Source of the DNA: Pterois miles
Lineage: Eukaryota; Chordata; Actinopteri; Perciformes; Scorpaenidae
Length of the DNA: 64,000 bases
Assembly (NCBI GenBank): GCA_947000775.1
Contig: CAMQGK010000327.1
Coordinates: forward strand, 12,208,001-12,272,000
Reading direction: 5' to 3'
Each line of letters begins with the position of its first letter. The stretch's first letter is position 1. A program made the translations under genes and the position numbers. The notes beneath the pieces are model-generated. The model was not told the DNA's origin. It saw only the letters and a list, made by a program, of their open reading frames with translations, and made no database searches. This document shows positions 32,537 through 45,000 of the stretch, piece by piece.

Positions 32537-34115
32537 CTCCACCTGTTGACCGATGGCTGTACAGCTGGAGAATGGTTTACTGTTGGACTTACAGTACAGT
32601 ATACTGTGTATAAAACCATTGTCATGGTACAGTAATACAACTGTAAAGTAGCCACATCTGCAGTTGGCATTTAAAATAAGACAAAATGATATTCTATCAG
32701 GTGGGCACACTTCAGATCAGTTGTAAATGCACTCAAAAACCCTTATATTGTTTTACATATAGGATATAAATACAGCTGCAATTCCCACAACCTTAAAATA
32801 AGGTTCTTTGTGAGTGTGAATATTTCTTGGGTCTTCACCTGTGAAAAACCCAGAATATTTTGTGAGGGTTTAATGCTACTTTCCCTATAGATAAACCCAA
32901 GATTAGATTTGTCTGTAAGGTTTTAACAATGCTTTAATCATCAGTTTGTATAGCCTGATACATTTTGTAAAACATACTGTATTATTGATGAGAGACTGCC
33001 AGATTCTATTAAATTAATTTTCCAATGCAACACACTGCAAACCCTTATTAGGTTTCTTTCAAATACAACATGTTTATAAGGAGAACCAATATGCAAAAAT
33101 CTATTTTAAAACCCACTCTGGATTGGTTGACACAGTACAAGTGCTCTTATTGTTTTTCTTAACCTTTATTCCTGTTTGCCACTGGTTTCCCCGAAGAGAT
33201 GTGTCTGGCAACGAGACGCTGAGATGAATTAAAGCTGCCATAATGAACCATGTGCTTCTGATGATTTTCTGTTGAGATTATGAAACGTGAACTTTGAAGT
33301 TACAACATTAAGTCAAAGCATGACATCATGACATACTCTGGCAGGCGTTTGTGTCAGATTTTCTGCCACAGCGTTTAAAGTCGGTGAGCCCCGGTGGGTG
33401 GAAGTGATTTCACAAGATTGCCTGAATATAATGAGCTGATATATCTTTGAGTAGATATGATCTTTTCCTTAAAATATCATTCTAATGATTTCCTTTTTCA
33501 TACAGTTTACAGAGGAGAACAACTGGGAAGTTTAAGCTTAAGCATGCTGTGAATATATGGTATACACTGGCAAGCCTGCGTTATATTGCCAATACACCTT
33601 ATATAACAAAGACCTCCCAGACAAGCGGTAGGCACTGTAAACCACCATGTGCTGGGAGCTCAGTCTATTTTACTGTCTAATCAGACCTGCTGCATTGTTA
33701 GTGTTAAACACTCACAGATGAGTCTCTTAAAATCCTTTTCGCTACTTGGACTACTGATATTAGTGAGCTCTTTTGTATTGCTTAACACTTGTAATGCCAC
33801 AGTCATTAGTAGGGGTTTTCTGTTTCAGTTCAGTTCTTTCTCTACATAGAAAAGTTGACATTCTGCAGCTTAAAACAGACTAAAAGTGTTTCTTTGATTC
33901 TTGTGTTTGAAAACAAATCAAATGTTTCCATGGAAAACTTGAGCTTTATTAAACACTTCCCTAAAGAAATTACTGTTTCCCATATATCCCGTCTTCCCTT
34001 ACTGACTCATTAGGCCCCTGCTGCTTTATTGAACCATGTAAATACTCACAGCTGAGAGTTTAAATTCAACCATATAGCTTTATAAAGTTCTCATCACTTG
34101 TGTGCATGGGGTTAC
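32537..34115. other. Unique AT-rich non-coding DNA
   Basis: No gene or recognised repeat. AACCCTTAT(A/T) occurs several times at 32740-33050. Confidence 0.4.
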
Positions 34116-34119
34116 GTGC

Positions 34120-34625
34120 AGCATTAAAGCCTCAGTAGGCAGAATATTTTTGGCCTCTTTAGGCAAAATTCCCATGATAAGCTTTCAGCACATTGTAATT
34201 CAAGTGCTCAGAGACAAAACTAGACTTCTGCACCTCCTCATGGCTCTGTTTTCAGGCTTTTAACAATCTAGCCCATGGCAGGACACTTTGGCCAATCACA
34301 GATCATTTCAGAGAGAGCGTTCCTATTGGCTGTGCTCTGGCTGGTGGGCGGTGCTTGGTATTTCCTCAACTGATTTCAACATGGCTGACGGATGTTTCTG
34401 AGAACATTTGAGATGAGAAATAGGCATTACATTAACAGATTACTGATTCATATTTGATCAACACTGCCTAGTTTGACTGTTTAATCTGAGTGTGCGGGAA
34501 ACAGCAGGCTCCAGCTCGGCTCTGATTGGTTGTTTTCCTCCGGTCTGTGAAATCTTGCAGATGCCAGATGACATTTTGCCCAATGTCATGTCCAATGTCT
34601 TTTTACCCACCGCAGAAACTATCAG
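34120..34625 (+). repeat. Dispersed repeat (TCTGATTGGTTGTTTTCC family), copy 2
   Basis: It reads GCCTCAGTAGGCAGAATATT, TTCTGCACCTCCTCATGGCT, CTGTTTTCAGGCTTTTAAC, GGCCAATCACAG, GTGCTCTGGCTGGTGGGC, TTCAACATGGCTGACGG and finally CTCTGATTGGTTGTTTTCC. Parts match 45000-45185 directly, and the right part matches 23990-24380 in reverse. The many CCAAT/ATTGG boxes come with the repeat. Confidence 0.65.
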
Positions 34626-35579
34626 CAGCCCATTATAACTCAGGTCTCTCTGCATGTCTGTGTCTCAGACTCACTCATCCACTCTTTTCTTTCTTGCTTA
34701 CATTTTTATCTTTAGCAGAAGGGGAGGGCTTTTAATTTTATGTTTTTCAGTTTATTTATATGGTATTTCAAACTGCATCTCTCTTCAAAAATCTTGCGAC
34801 AGTCACATGTAAAGCAGCCTTAGTTGTATTAATGCACATGTTCAAAGTGACTGCAAATAGCTGTATGTGACTTTTAACCTGTGCAATTTTTTTGCAAAAT
34901 GGAGTGAAAGATTTTAAGGAAATGACTCAGATATTTTGTCAGAGATGTGAACCTAAAATAACGCTACACGGAATATGTCAAATTAAATGCCTGTTATTTT
35001 GTGAACCAAAAAAACTAAGGGTGAGTGAGAAAGGAAGAAAACCAATGATTAAAAAGAAAGGGTGTGCAAAAAAAGCAAAAAATGGGCCCATGTTTCTCCC
35101 TAACCAGGCTTCTGAAATTTCAATGAAAAGTTCAGCATGAAAAACTAACTGTAAACCACATGTTGATATGCATGACTTGGAGTCTCATTCCTCTCACACA
35201 CTTTCTCACACATATAGACACACACAGGTACATTTGTCGGGTGTTTCAGTTATCCAGATGTGATGCTGTGTGGAGTAGAAGGTCCAATGGGACAGAGAGG
35301 AATGTACAGTTGGCTTTGGACGTACAGTGGGGCCTCTGTGCTGCTTAACTCTCCCCAACCCTGCAGCCTGTAGATGAAAATACCTGTCTGGTTATGTGTG
35401 TGAACTATATGTGCATGTGTATGATTGCTTGCATGCATACACATCCAACAATCCCTCTCTTTCATGTACACACATGTGCCCCTGCATATGACCCTTAGTG
35501 GCCTGTGAAGGGATTAAACCACAGCAGGGTGCTGTGGCTGTCAACCTGTCCTCAGTGCCTCATATGCACATGGGCGGGC
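34626..35579. other. Unique non-coding DNA
   Basis: No gene is recognised. A lysine-rich 82-codon frame at 34892-35140 arises from A-rich sequence. Confidence 0.4.
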
Positions 35580-35718
<139 letters not shown>

Positions 35719-35869
35719 GGTTGTTGTCATCCTGTCCTCCACCTCTGTAACCTCTTCCACAGGCTTGCAGATGTTTCCTGAGACCAAAGTTTATGGGAAA
35801 TGTAGCAATACTTGCATGTTGTCGTCAGATTTTTACCATCCTGTTCACTGCTACAAGGTACCCCATTGC

Positions 35870-35893
35870 AAAAAAAAAAAAAAAAAAAAAAAA
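35870..35893 (+). repeat. A24 homopolymer
   Basis: Twenty-four A residues after CCCCATTGC. No retroelement body is evident on its 5' side, so this may be a plain homopolymer and not a poly(A) tail. Confidence 0.8.
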
Positions 35894-37545
35894 GATTTCT
35901 TGAGGATTATCTCAATAATTGGCTTTAACAGTATGGCAGAACCATCTGTTACATATTACTGCCTATTCTACGGCATCATTGTGCTCTGTGTCATCAATTA
36001 GATGGACTCTTTCTCTGCAAAGCCCTTAATGATTTGTGATGCATTGAATGGACAAAGTATTTTCAAATCACTGAATGATTATTGCAGGAAATTCTGGTGT
36101 AATCTGCATCACAGCCATTCAAACCAACTCAGCTTCACACATGATGACGGTGCCACCTAGAGGTGCATTTGCATGCTCTTGATGAATGAGCCTGCACAGA
36201 TTACAACATGTTTTCTACCAAGCAGTGTTGCTGGAATGTAACATACAATACTCAGACTTTTTTACATCGTGGTCTCAATGGGTAAGCAGAGGGATTATTA
36301 TACTTTACAAGCCCTTAATAGAATGCTGACACTTAATGATAAATTGTTCTGGGGAAAACTACAAAACAGACAGGAAATGGATATTTACTTTAATGTTACA
36401 TTCAAAATCCAACAATTATATTCAAATTTAAATGAGAATTGAAACATCATGCAAAGATTGTCTTTATCTGGTAAATCAGGAGATGATTTGTAACCTGACT
36501 TTTTGTGTCCCCCAGTACAGCAAATGCATAACTCATACTGAGTCAGCAAATTAGATGGCTGTTATCAGATCTAATCTATCTTTTAATTCTGATTAGTAAT
36601 TCAAGTCTCTCTCTCTCTGTCTCACACACACCTTGTATTTGTTGTTCTGTCTGTCTGGGCTCCAGAGATAGGACAACCCTCCTAGTGTGTAACAATGTGT
36701 GCTGGAGCTAACAGTACCTCTGGGGTTGCAGTTGTGTGTCCGTGTGTGTGCATGATGATGGAGTATATTTGTGTGTGTGTCTTTTCATGCATCTCTTGGG
36801 GTACCCCAGCTGAAGCCAGCTGTATATCACAGCAGTCTCCCATGTGTAACTTCAAAGTCGCCGCACGCTCGGTTCAGGCTATTTATGACACAGTCACAGG
36901 AAGGACATATGTTTATGCCGGGCTTTGTGTAACAAAACCTGGACGTATATAAAAATACTGCTCACCTTCCTACCGTTTCTGTGTTTGTCTTTCAAGTCTA
37001 TCATATCAGTAAGTTTTCTCAGCGAGTTTTGGATCTAAGAGGCCTGCCGAGAAATCTCTCTGGCCCTGGACAGAAGAGGCATGCAAGCCATGTGTCCTTC
37101 ACACAACTTAAAACTAAAATAACTGTGCTTTGAAAACAGTCTTGCCACAGAGAATTTGACTCTCTTCACTGTGTTCTGGCTTTGTTTTTCAGTTCTGCCG
37201 GGGAACTTTTTGGACTGTCTTGACTTGGGAGAGGATGAGATGAACAAAAGAGAGGACAAAGGACACTGGATAAAAAACATATGGGGAAGAAAAGAACAGA
37301 AGGAATCTGTAAATAAACATAAAGGGAATTGCTTTGCATCTCTGCAGACTACATTTCCACAAGAACACAGGGTCAGTGTGCTTCCCCATAGGCGGCAACA
37401 GGAGTTGCAGACCACTGCTGGTTGTTTCTTCATGTTGTGTTCATTTACAGTGTTTGCACTGTTTTTTATTCCTTCTTTCCTTCATCAGACCATCATGAGA
37501 ATTGCAGATTTGGATGAAGGTAGCATTACATTGACTATACAGTAA
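35894..37545. other. Unique non-coding DNA
   Basis: No gene is recognised. Opposed frames of 129 and 132 codons at 37035-37545 overlap on the two strands and show no family features. Confidence 0.4.
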
Positions 37546-37904
37546 TTAAAGGTACCCTGTAGAGTTTTTGACCACTAGTAGCGCTGTGGAGCAATTTTTT
37601 TTTTTTCTTTTAACAAGTGCTTGTTTCACGCTATGCCGCTGAACGACAGTTGGTGGCGGTAAGGCGGCAGCGATGTGCCAGCAAATGTTGCGACTAAGAA
37701 TACTGGACGCAAGTAAATAAGCATGTGGATAATGCAAGATTGAAAGCAGTTAAAGCAAATGCAAAGGTCTTTCCTCAAGGATGCAAAAAGTGCGGTTTGT
37801 TGAGAATGTAAATTCTACAGCAAATCTTTAATGTCAGAGCCAAGTAAGGGTGAAGAGAAGGGTGACCACTAGATGGCGCCAAATCCAACAAACTGTACCT
37901 TTAA
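37546..37904. mobile_element. MITE with TTAA-bounded inverted termini
   Basis: TTAAAGGTAC (37546-37555) and GTACCTTTAA (37895-37904) are perfect 10-bp inverted ends of a 359-bp element. Further inside, GACCACTAGTAGCGCT and CCACTAGATGGCGCC are also loosely inverted, a pattern I know from a common teleost repeat. The TTAA at both ends could be a target-site duplication of the piggyBac type. No transposase is encoded. Confidence 0.7.
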
Positions 37905-37969
37905 GCAAATTAACAGTTTTTATGGTTATATAAAGGAGCTCAAAGGACTTGGTTAAGGATAGGGTAAGT

Positions 37970-38480
37970 GGTGTTACAACTGGGGTCAGAAAGGGACTGG
38001 ACTCAAATGCATGACTCAAACTCACTGGCGTTGTAAAAGAGGAAAAGTCTTTACTTAACGAAAGGTCGGCACATAGGCAAGCAGTCAAACAGGCAATGAG
38101 ATACAAAAAAAACGACAGGCAAAGGCAGGGTCAAAAAACAGGCCGAGAAACATCAACAAAAAGCAGATACGAGGAAAATGCTGGAACAAGAATCACTGTG
38201 AAGATCAACTACGAACTGGCAACATGAGGAAGGGAGGAAACACATTATATACTGGAGGGGAGTGATCAACGAGACAGAGGTGGACACAATCAGGGAGACA
38301 ATCAGACAGGTGAAGTGATGAAAGGTAGGTCAGAAAAAGTGGAGACACATACGAGGGCAGGAAGTGCAGTGATCTGAAACGAGAGGGATGCTAGTGATGT
38401 CAAAATAAAACAGGAAGTGACACAATGAATGGAATGGAGAGACAGAAAATAAAACATGACCTAGGATCTGGTGACTGTGA
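37970..38480 (-). repeat. Dispersed teleost repeat
   Basis: The block includes GGACTGGACTCAAATGCATG, GAGGAAAAGTCTTTACTTAA, GGAAACACATTATATACTGG, GACACAATCAGGGAGACAAT, AAAACAGGAAGTGACACAAT and CTGGTGACTGTGACAAG. I recognise this as a widespread fish repeat, purine-rich on this strand. Termini are too decayed to set its class. Confidence 0.5.
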
Positions 38481-39053
38481 CAAGTGGGGCTTTTTTAAAT
38501 ATTGTCAATGCACAAGACAGAATGTTAACCCTGAACGTAACCACACGCTGGGCTCAGGATGCATCAGAAGTACAGTCTCTGGACTTCTTAAGCATCGTAT
38601 GCTGAACATCCAACTAGACCACCTCCCTACAATCATCGGTTACGAGAATGTAACACTTTCTTCGCTGGAAAAAAAAATGTTGCCATTGAATCCAGGCAAC
38701 AATTATTGTATGTCTCCCCAAATTAGTAGTATATAAATGTAATTTCTTGGAGACAAGGCATTTGATAAAAGTTCCCAGAGGCAGCCAGTGGGAAGGTCGG
38801 TGCGTGACATTGGAGGGTTTTGGGATGCTGCAAACAAACTGGGGGCAGTGTTGTGAATGAACTGCATGGACTGAAGGGCCGTTTTATGTTGGGAGCAATT
38901 TCCTTATCGAGAGCGACTTGCAGTGGTCACAGTGAAATTTCTTTATTTGAAATAATTCTTTGTCATTACATATAGAAAGAGCTCTCATTTTTCCCAGAAA
39001 AGAGTGTTTTTGCATAAGCTGCAGCACATTCACTGTTACAGCATTTGCAAACT
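38481..39053. other. Unique non-coding DNA
   Basis: No gene is recognised. Confidence 0.4.
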
Positions 39054-39071
39054 AAAAAAAAAAAAAAAAAA
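39054..39071 (+). repeat. A18 homopolymer
   Basis: Eighteen A residues, followed by a pyrimidine-rich segment (39100-39150) and a purine-rich segment (39176-39236). Confidence 0.8.
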
Positions 39072-39416
39072 TCTTACACTCTTACACACTAGTCTCAAGC
39101 TTTCACATTCACTCCCCCTCCCACCCTCTGTCTCTCCTTCTGTCTGTTCCTGTGTGACAGAGTCAGTAACACCACAGCAGGAGGTGAAAGAAGGAGAGCT
39201 GGAGGCAGGAAGAGAGAGGTGGAGGGAGGGAGAGGGTGCAAAAGTGCAGCACAGAATCACACTCGACATTTGAAGAGAGCAATGCAGAAACGTGTGACGC
39301 CGCAAAGAGGAGACGAACGGCAAAATTTTGTCTAAATGTGCGACAGGGTATGAGTCTATCCCAATAACTGTAGATGTGTGTGAGTCACTGTGCGAGTAAG
39401 TGTGTCTGTGTTTGTT

Positions 39417-39419
<3 letters not shown>
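39072..39419. other. Opposed pyrimidine and purine tracts
   Basis: CACTCCCCCTCCCACCCTC at about 39110 is followed 60 bp later by GGAGGTGAAAGAAGGAGAGC and more purine sequence to 39236. No gene is seen. Confidence 0.45.

Positions 39420-39466
<47 letters not shown>
39420..39466. repeat. TG microsatellite
   Basis: About 23 TG dinucleotides after TTTG repeats. It creates the His/Thr-rich minus frame at 39036-39707, which is not a gene. Confidence 0.95.
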
Positions 39467-39469
<3 letters not shown>

Positions 39470-39971
39470 ACTGAGTGGGGTGCCAGGCAGCAGCAGCTGG
39501 GAAGGCCTTCCTCTGTTCTCCTGTCATCAATAAATGATCAGAGTGGGCCATCTGGAGAGAGGGAACCACCAACCACCAGGACCTGGCACTCAACGAAAGA
39601 CAGAGAGAACGACAGAGAATGCGAGGATGGATGGAGGGGGACGCAGGGGAAAGACAGATATGAGACAGAATAGGAGAGAGGGGAGCGAAATGAGTGTAAA
39701 ACAACACAGGAAGGCAACAAAAGACAAATGAGTTTAGTTTTATATGCCTTGTATCTGTGGTTATGCATACTGTATGCCATGTTTATGGGACTATTAGGTA
39801 ACAAAATGCTTCCATCTTTTAAAGACAATTTAGGACTTAGAGTGAGAACGACACAAGGATGCAAAGAGTAAAGAGGAACACAGGAAATGCAGAGAAGACA
39901 GGCAAGAGAGGATGCCGTGAGATGTCAGGAAATGCTTGGGGCAACCTCCTGATGCTGAACCTAACGGCATA

Positions 39972-39973
<2 letters not shown>
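39467..39973. other. Purine-rich non-coding DNA
   Basis: Purine-rich from about 39590 to 39710. No gene is recognised. Confidence 0.4.

Positions 39974-40034
<61 letters not shown>
39974..40034. repeat. CA microsatellite
   Basis: About 30 uninterrupted CA dinucleotides. Confidence 0.95.
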
Positions 40035-40038
<4 letters not shown>

Positions 40039-40437
40039 GGGACACTAGATTTATTTGGATTTATCTCATCTCAAAATGGAACAAAACATTAAAGACAGTT
40101 TGAAGTGTAATCTTAAATTACAAATTTTTCTAGCAAACATGATCCTGTTATTTATTTAATTTCATTCACTTAGCTACTTATGCTGTTCATTAAATTTTGC
40201 CATGCACTACATCAACAATTGATTATTGTTCAAAGCACAGCACACTGCTGTACCATCAGCTAATTGGAAGACAGTTTCTGGATCCATCTGGTCGAAGAGA
40301 GACAAAATATGCAGAAATTGAATTCTTACCAAAACCAAAGGGTAGAGTCAGTTTTTTCACTAATAATACCCACATATGTTTTATCCAGTCGCTATATTAT
40401 TCATTGATTCATAAATTCTCCATATTCACTTATTCCC
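40035..40437. other. Unique non-coding DNA
   Basis: No gene or recognised repeat. Confidence 0.4.
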
Positions 40438-40630
40438 ATTCAGGGTCACGGAGAGGCTATTGGTTATCCCAGACAATACACACTGAGCAGAAGGGAGTGA
40501 TATACATTCATGCAAAGTCACACTTGTGGGCAATTTACAGGCTTCAGTTTACCTGACCTGCATTTTAGTGGATGATTCGGGGATTCTGGAGCACCTGAAA
40601 GAAACCCATGCAGACGCAGTGATGTTGATA
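40438..40630 (-). mobile_element. tRNA-like SINE remnant, copy 6 (old)
   Basis: CCCATTCAGGGTCACGGAGA, GGCAATTTACAGGCTTCAGT and AAACCCATGCAGACGCAG follow the order of the SINE body in reverse, but identity is low and the tRNA half is missing. It is the most diverged copy in the window. Confidence 0.5.
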
Positions 40631-41330
40631 TATGACCAGTGCCATTTCCTGTGAAACCACTTGCCTTGCAGATCATTTGGATCACCTCCAGCTATCAGCA
40701 ACTGATCTCAAAAAGCCCTCTCTGCCCAAAACTTCCTCTGTCTCTCCACATTCAGTACTCCTTCCACCACCCTACTGTAATTTCCCTTTGACTTGTACAG
40801 TCATAAATCAGGTTTTTCTCATCATTTCTTTTTTTGACCCTTACCATTAAAGTAACAATAGGCAAGATTTTTAGAAGTGAAGGTCAGACTTCTGTCGACC
40901 ACTATCCTCCCAGGAAAATAGTCTCCCATAGCGGCAAGGAATGGGATGGAGGGACTGGTGCGCTGGTTAACTAAATCTTTTTTAATTTAATATCATGTTA
41001 TAAAATTTTGAAGCAGCAATTTTGTAGTGGTGGGCTGCTGCTACAAAATGTATATACTGGAAACACTGGGGTGTTTAACTCTGCCTTATGGTTGTTTCGT
41101 GCTTCGGCTGCTAGCCAGGCCACTAGCAGTAACCATACTGCTAATGCTAGCACTAATGTAAGTTAATGCTAGCAGCTAGAAAATGAACCCGGAGCTACAA
41201 GGAAGCTAATTTTGGAACAAAAGAAACAAACCTCTATATTTAATGGTTTATGGTTGAAAAGTTGTCTGTTGCCACATTAATGTAGGCTATGCTATGCAAG
41301 ATTTTCCTAAAAATGACAGAGAACACCATA
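40631..41330. other. Non-coding DNA with a GCTAGC-rich patch
   Basis: GCTAATGCTAGCACTAATG and AATGCTAGCAGCTAG at 41141-41180 resemble a common fish repeat rich in GCTA words. No boundaries can be set and no gene is seen. Confidence 0.4.
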
Positions 41331-41334
41331 GTAG

Positions 41335-41620
41335 TGACCCGTCAATCACCACGACCTAAAGCATACTCTGCTTTATGGTCTGTTTGACTCTAAATGGGAC
41401 CATAATTTACTAAATGAACATCATGCTGTATTGAAGAAGACCTGAAACTAGCAATTGAGACCATAAGTTCAAGTTTACAATGCTTACCGAGGTAATAAAT
41501 CAGGTGAGAAGTAGGCTCATTTACTCATAGACTTCTATAGAGACTTCTTTTTGCCTTGCTGCCTATTTCAAAGTATGCAGGGCTTCACTTTTCAGAACAG
41601 GAAGTTGCCACAGATGTTAC
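41335..41620 (+). repeat. Dispersed repeat, second copy of the 14.7-kb middle-layer element
   Basis: CCTAAAGCATACTCTGCTTT, GACTCTAAATGGGACCATAA, TGAACATCATGCTGTATTGA, AAATCAGGTGAGAAGTAGGC and GGCTTCACTTTTCAGAAC match the reverse complement of 14655-14960. The outer CCAATGGGTGA part is missing, so this is a partial copy. Confidence 0.75.
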
Positions 41621-43426
41621 AATTTCCTTTCATTAACGCTTTTGAGAAAATAAAAAGGCTTAACAGCAAAAGTTTCTGTTCATCCCCTGGAGATGACGAG
41701 GACAGTATTGTGTGTATCTGTAGCATCAAATCACATCATTTCTAGGTGTTAGAGGGAGGATTATTAATGAAGGAATAGTAGGAGTAGCATAAGTTAACCA
41801 TCTTTCCGCTCCACCAGCAACACTAAATGCTGCAACATGTGTCTGACGCAAGGACACCAGGTGGGATGCCATTTAATGAAATGTTTTGACAGTTACCAGA
41901 GCATGCACACTCTATTAGCAGAAAGGCTTCATCTAGTCTCCATAGCAACTGAGCCAGATTTATCAGTGGCTTTACATTTTTGGGATTCTGTATTTCAAAG
42001 TATGCTGGAAGAACATGACATTCATGCACACAGCGTCCTTTCCAGTAGATTTACAAACATACTTGTATGTATGTTTCTCTTTTTTTTTCCTCACACTCAC
42101 ACACTTCACCAAACAGCTTCAGGGGCTTTACCATCACCCTCTAGACAAGCCTGCTAATTTGCATGTAGTCCAAGAGAAGCATGACACATTGCAATCAGAT
42201 TAATGATATGGTTAACAGACATGCAGAAATGTGGCTAGGTGTAAAAGAAAGTGCATTGCATGACATTTGGATTTTATCTGGATATGAGGCAGTTGAAAGT
42301 CCAAACTACGACTTATATTTCTCGTAATTATGATTCAGCCAATCAAAACTATCACATGCAATTTTGACTTACCATGTCGTAAAGTCATATTACTACATAA
42401 TTGTACCTATCTACCTTACTGTCACACCCCCAATATGAAAAAAAAAATCTTTTAATGAAACTGTGGTTTTTCATGTATACTTTACGTGTTAAATGTATGC
42501 TGCTGATTTAGTAACACCTCAATATAAATCTGTTCATGGTCTTTTTATAATCATAAATAGATATGGCTATTTGATTATCTGAGGATTATTCTAGGTCTAC
42601 TTTGAAAAATGTATGCTCCATTTACTAAAGTCATAAATGCATATTTATTTTACATAATACCATATTGTATATTCTATTGCTCATTACTGTGTTAATATAT
42701 CTCTTTCATATGCACTTTATATTATTCAAAAGTTTAATGTGCATGGCCAGGCTAAGATCATTTGATTACATGATTATACTTTAAAATGGAAATACAGATA
42801 TTTGTTTCCCATATTGTAATTTTAACATAATCATTTCATAGTGGGCTACCCTTTACCCTGGAGTAAAACACTAAATTAGGAATTTGTATGAAACATCCCC
42901 CAGCTATATTACCAACGAACTATCTCTGAATGCATGTCTGCGTACTTGTATATGTACATGTATGCCTAATTTGAATATGCATGGTCATTTCAGATTGAAT
43001 TTGCCTCACCATGTGACTAATTTGTGCAATAAGTAGCATATGCCCCAGGCCACAACCTTGCTATTCTTAGGCTCTAAATAAGCTTTTATAATTCATGGAT
43101 GCTAAAAGTGTGTGTAATGATTACCCATTTTCATTTGATTAACCTATTAGGGGTCAGTATGGGTAAGCCAAGCATGGGTAAGCTACACAGCACGCAACAA
43201 GTAATTGCAAGATTTTATGAAGTAAGCTGAAAATAGAAGCATTACGTGCTGCCATTCTTCCAGAGTCTGGTAATCCTAATTGTTTAGAAAATACAGGAAG
43301 TGAAGGCTGGACATAGATCAAGTAGGCACTTTATTGCTACACCTGCTAGCCTTAGGCAGACCCATCTTTCCCTTAAAAACAGCCAGTATAACTCTAAATG
43401 TAGAAATGTTATGGCCGTGTTAATAA
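41621..43426. other. Unique AT-rich non-coding DNA
   Basis: No gene or clear repeat. The 42.3-43.2-kb part is strongly AT-rich with many TAAT/ATTA words, and GGGTAAGC(C/T)A is duplicated at 43159-43184. Confidence 0.45.
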
Positions 43427-44122
43427 TAGGGCTTTCTTGAAGGCTCTAATGTAACTTGCAATTTTTAGTTGCAGCCTCACTTATAGCTTGAGTGAAGATA
43501 CAGGTATCATATGTAACTAGAAACCCTAACGAATCCTCTGACACCAACCATGTCATACTAGCTTGTCGCAAAGGAGGCTGAATAATGCTACAAACTTAGA
43601 AGAAAGACTGGCATGACCATTTTCAAAGGGGTCCCTTGACCTCTGACCTCTAGATATGTGAATGAAAATGGGTTCTGTGGGTACCCACAAGTCTCCCCTT
43701 TACATACACGATCATTTTATGATAATCACATACAGTTTGGGGAAAGTTATAGTCAAGTCAGCACTGACAGCTGTTGTTGGCTGTTGGGCTTGACTTTGCC
43801 ATGTTATGATTTGAGCGTATTGTTTATGCTAAATGCAGTAATTGTGAGGGTTTCTGGACAATATATCTCATTGTTTTGTGTTGTTAATTGATTTCCAGTA
43901 ATAAATATATACTTACATTTGCATAAAGCATACATACAAGATTTTCCCACTCCCATGTTGATTAGCTTAGCTTAGATTAAATATTTGACAAATCTCCCTT
44001 TAAGGTACATTTTGTACAGATTAAAAAAAAAAAAGTGTGATTAATTTGCCATTAATTGTGATTAACTATGGATAATCATGCGATTTATCGTGATTTAATA
44101 TTTTAATTGGTTGACAGCCCTA
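43427..44122 (+). mobile_element. hAT-like non-autonomous element
   Basis: Ends TAGGGCT (43427-43433) and AGCCCTA (44116-44122) are inverted, and the flanks GTTAATAA and ATCAATAA match at 6 of 8 positions, as expected of a decayed 8-bp target duplication. Inside are GACCTCTGACCTCTAGATAT, CATACAGTTTGGGGAAAGTT and GATTAATTTGCCATTAATTG. I recognise this as a repeat common in perch-like fishes. No transposase is present. Confidence 0.65.
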
Positions 44123-45000
44123 ATCAATAAGCATAACTAACCTAACCATTTTTATGTGGCTGAAGGTGCAGTGCACTCAGAATGTTTTATTTCTATCAAC
44201 TCTTGACCATATCAGTGATGTAATTTATGTGTTTAGCCACATTTCTAAAGCCACTACATACTACACAGTACTGTAAGCCATCCATTAGTGTACACTGGAC
44301 ACACCCCAGTCGTGTTGTCAACACTATTTTGTCATATTCTTCTTTTTATCATCATCATGTTTCTGTTCAGTGAAAACATAGACAATGCACAGCCCTTTTC
44401 CCTAAACAGTCAGATTGTGGCCATCACTGCTAAGTATGAACGTGGTAAACGTGTCAAATTTAAATGACTTCCCCTCATTTCATGTTTCACAGATAGTTAA
44501 TCTCTTTCTGTCTCTCCACTGCAGATACAACCTCCCTTTCCCTTACACACACACACACACGCACACACACGGTAGTCTGTCAGTTATCCAGTTATACTAG
44601 CAATGACATGATGAATTGTCCTCATCCCTTAGTCTCCAGATTGGGTAATACAAAGACAGACATCTATCCACTGGGGGGACGAGCTTCATATAATTTAATC
44701 CTCTGTGGCTACTTAACCTGTCATTGCTGCTCTGCACCATGTCGGTGGAACATTGTAAAGTCTCTAACCTTGTACTCAGGTATGAGAGCCCATCACACAG
44801 AGGGCGTATCGGTTGGTGAATACGTTGACATGTCGTCATGTACTCTTTGAACTATATTGAGAATTCTTTAAATATAACACGAGTGATTCCAGGTAACCTG
44901 TTTTACAGAGATATTTATCAGCTTGGCTTTTTAAAAACTTGGTTCGTAACAAATAAACAATGACACGTCAACATCAACACATCATGCAAACTGTTTTTAA
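44123..45000. other. Spacer with a CA microsatellite
   Basis: CA run at 44545-44570. No gene is recognised. The 80-codon frames on both strands at 44597-44850 overlap and look like chance. Confidence 0.45.

Noticed and set aside
34300..34560. Clustered CCAAT boxes as a promoter
   Set aside because: The boxes are part of a dispersed repeat present in three copies here.
39036..39707. 223-codon minus frame, the longest in the window
   Set aside because: It runs through the TG array, an A18 run and pyrimidine tracts, giving His/Thr and Ser/Leu-rich sequence without any family signature.
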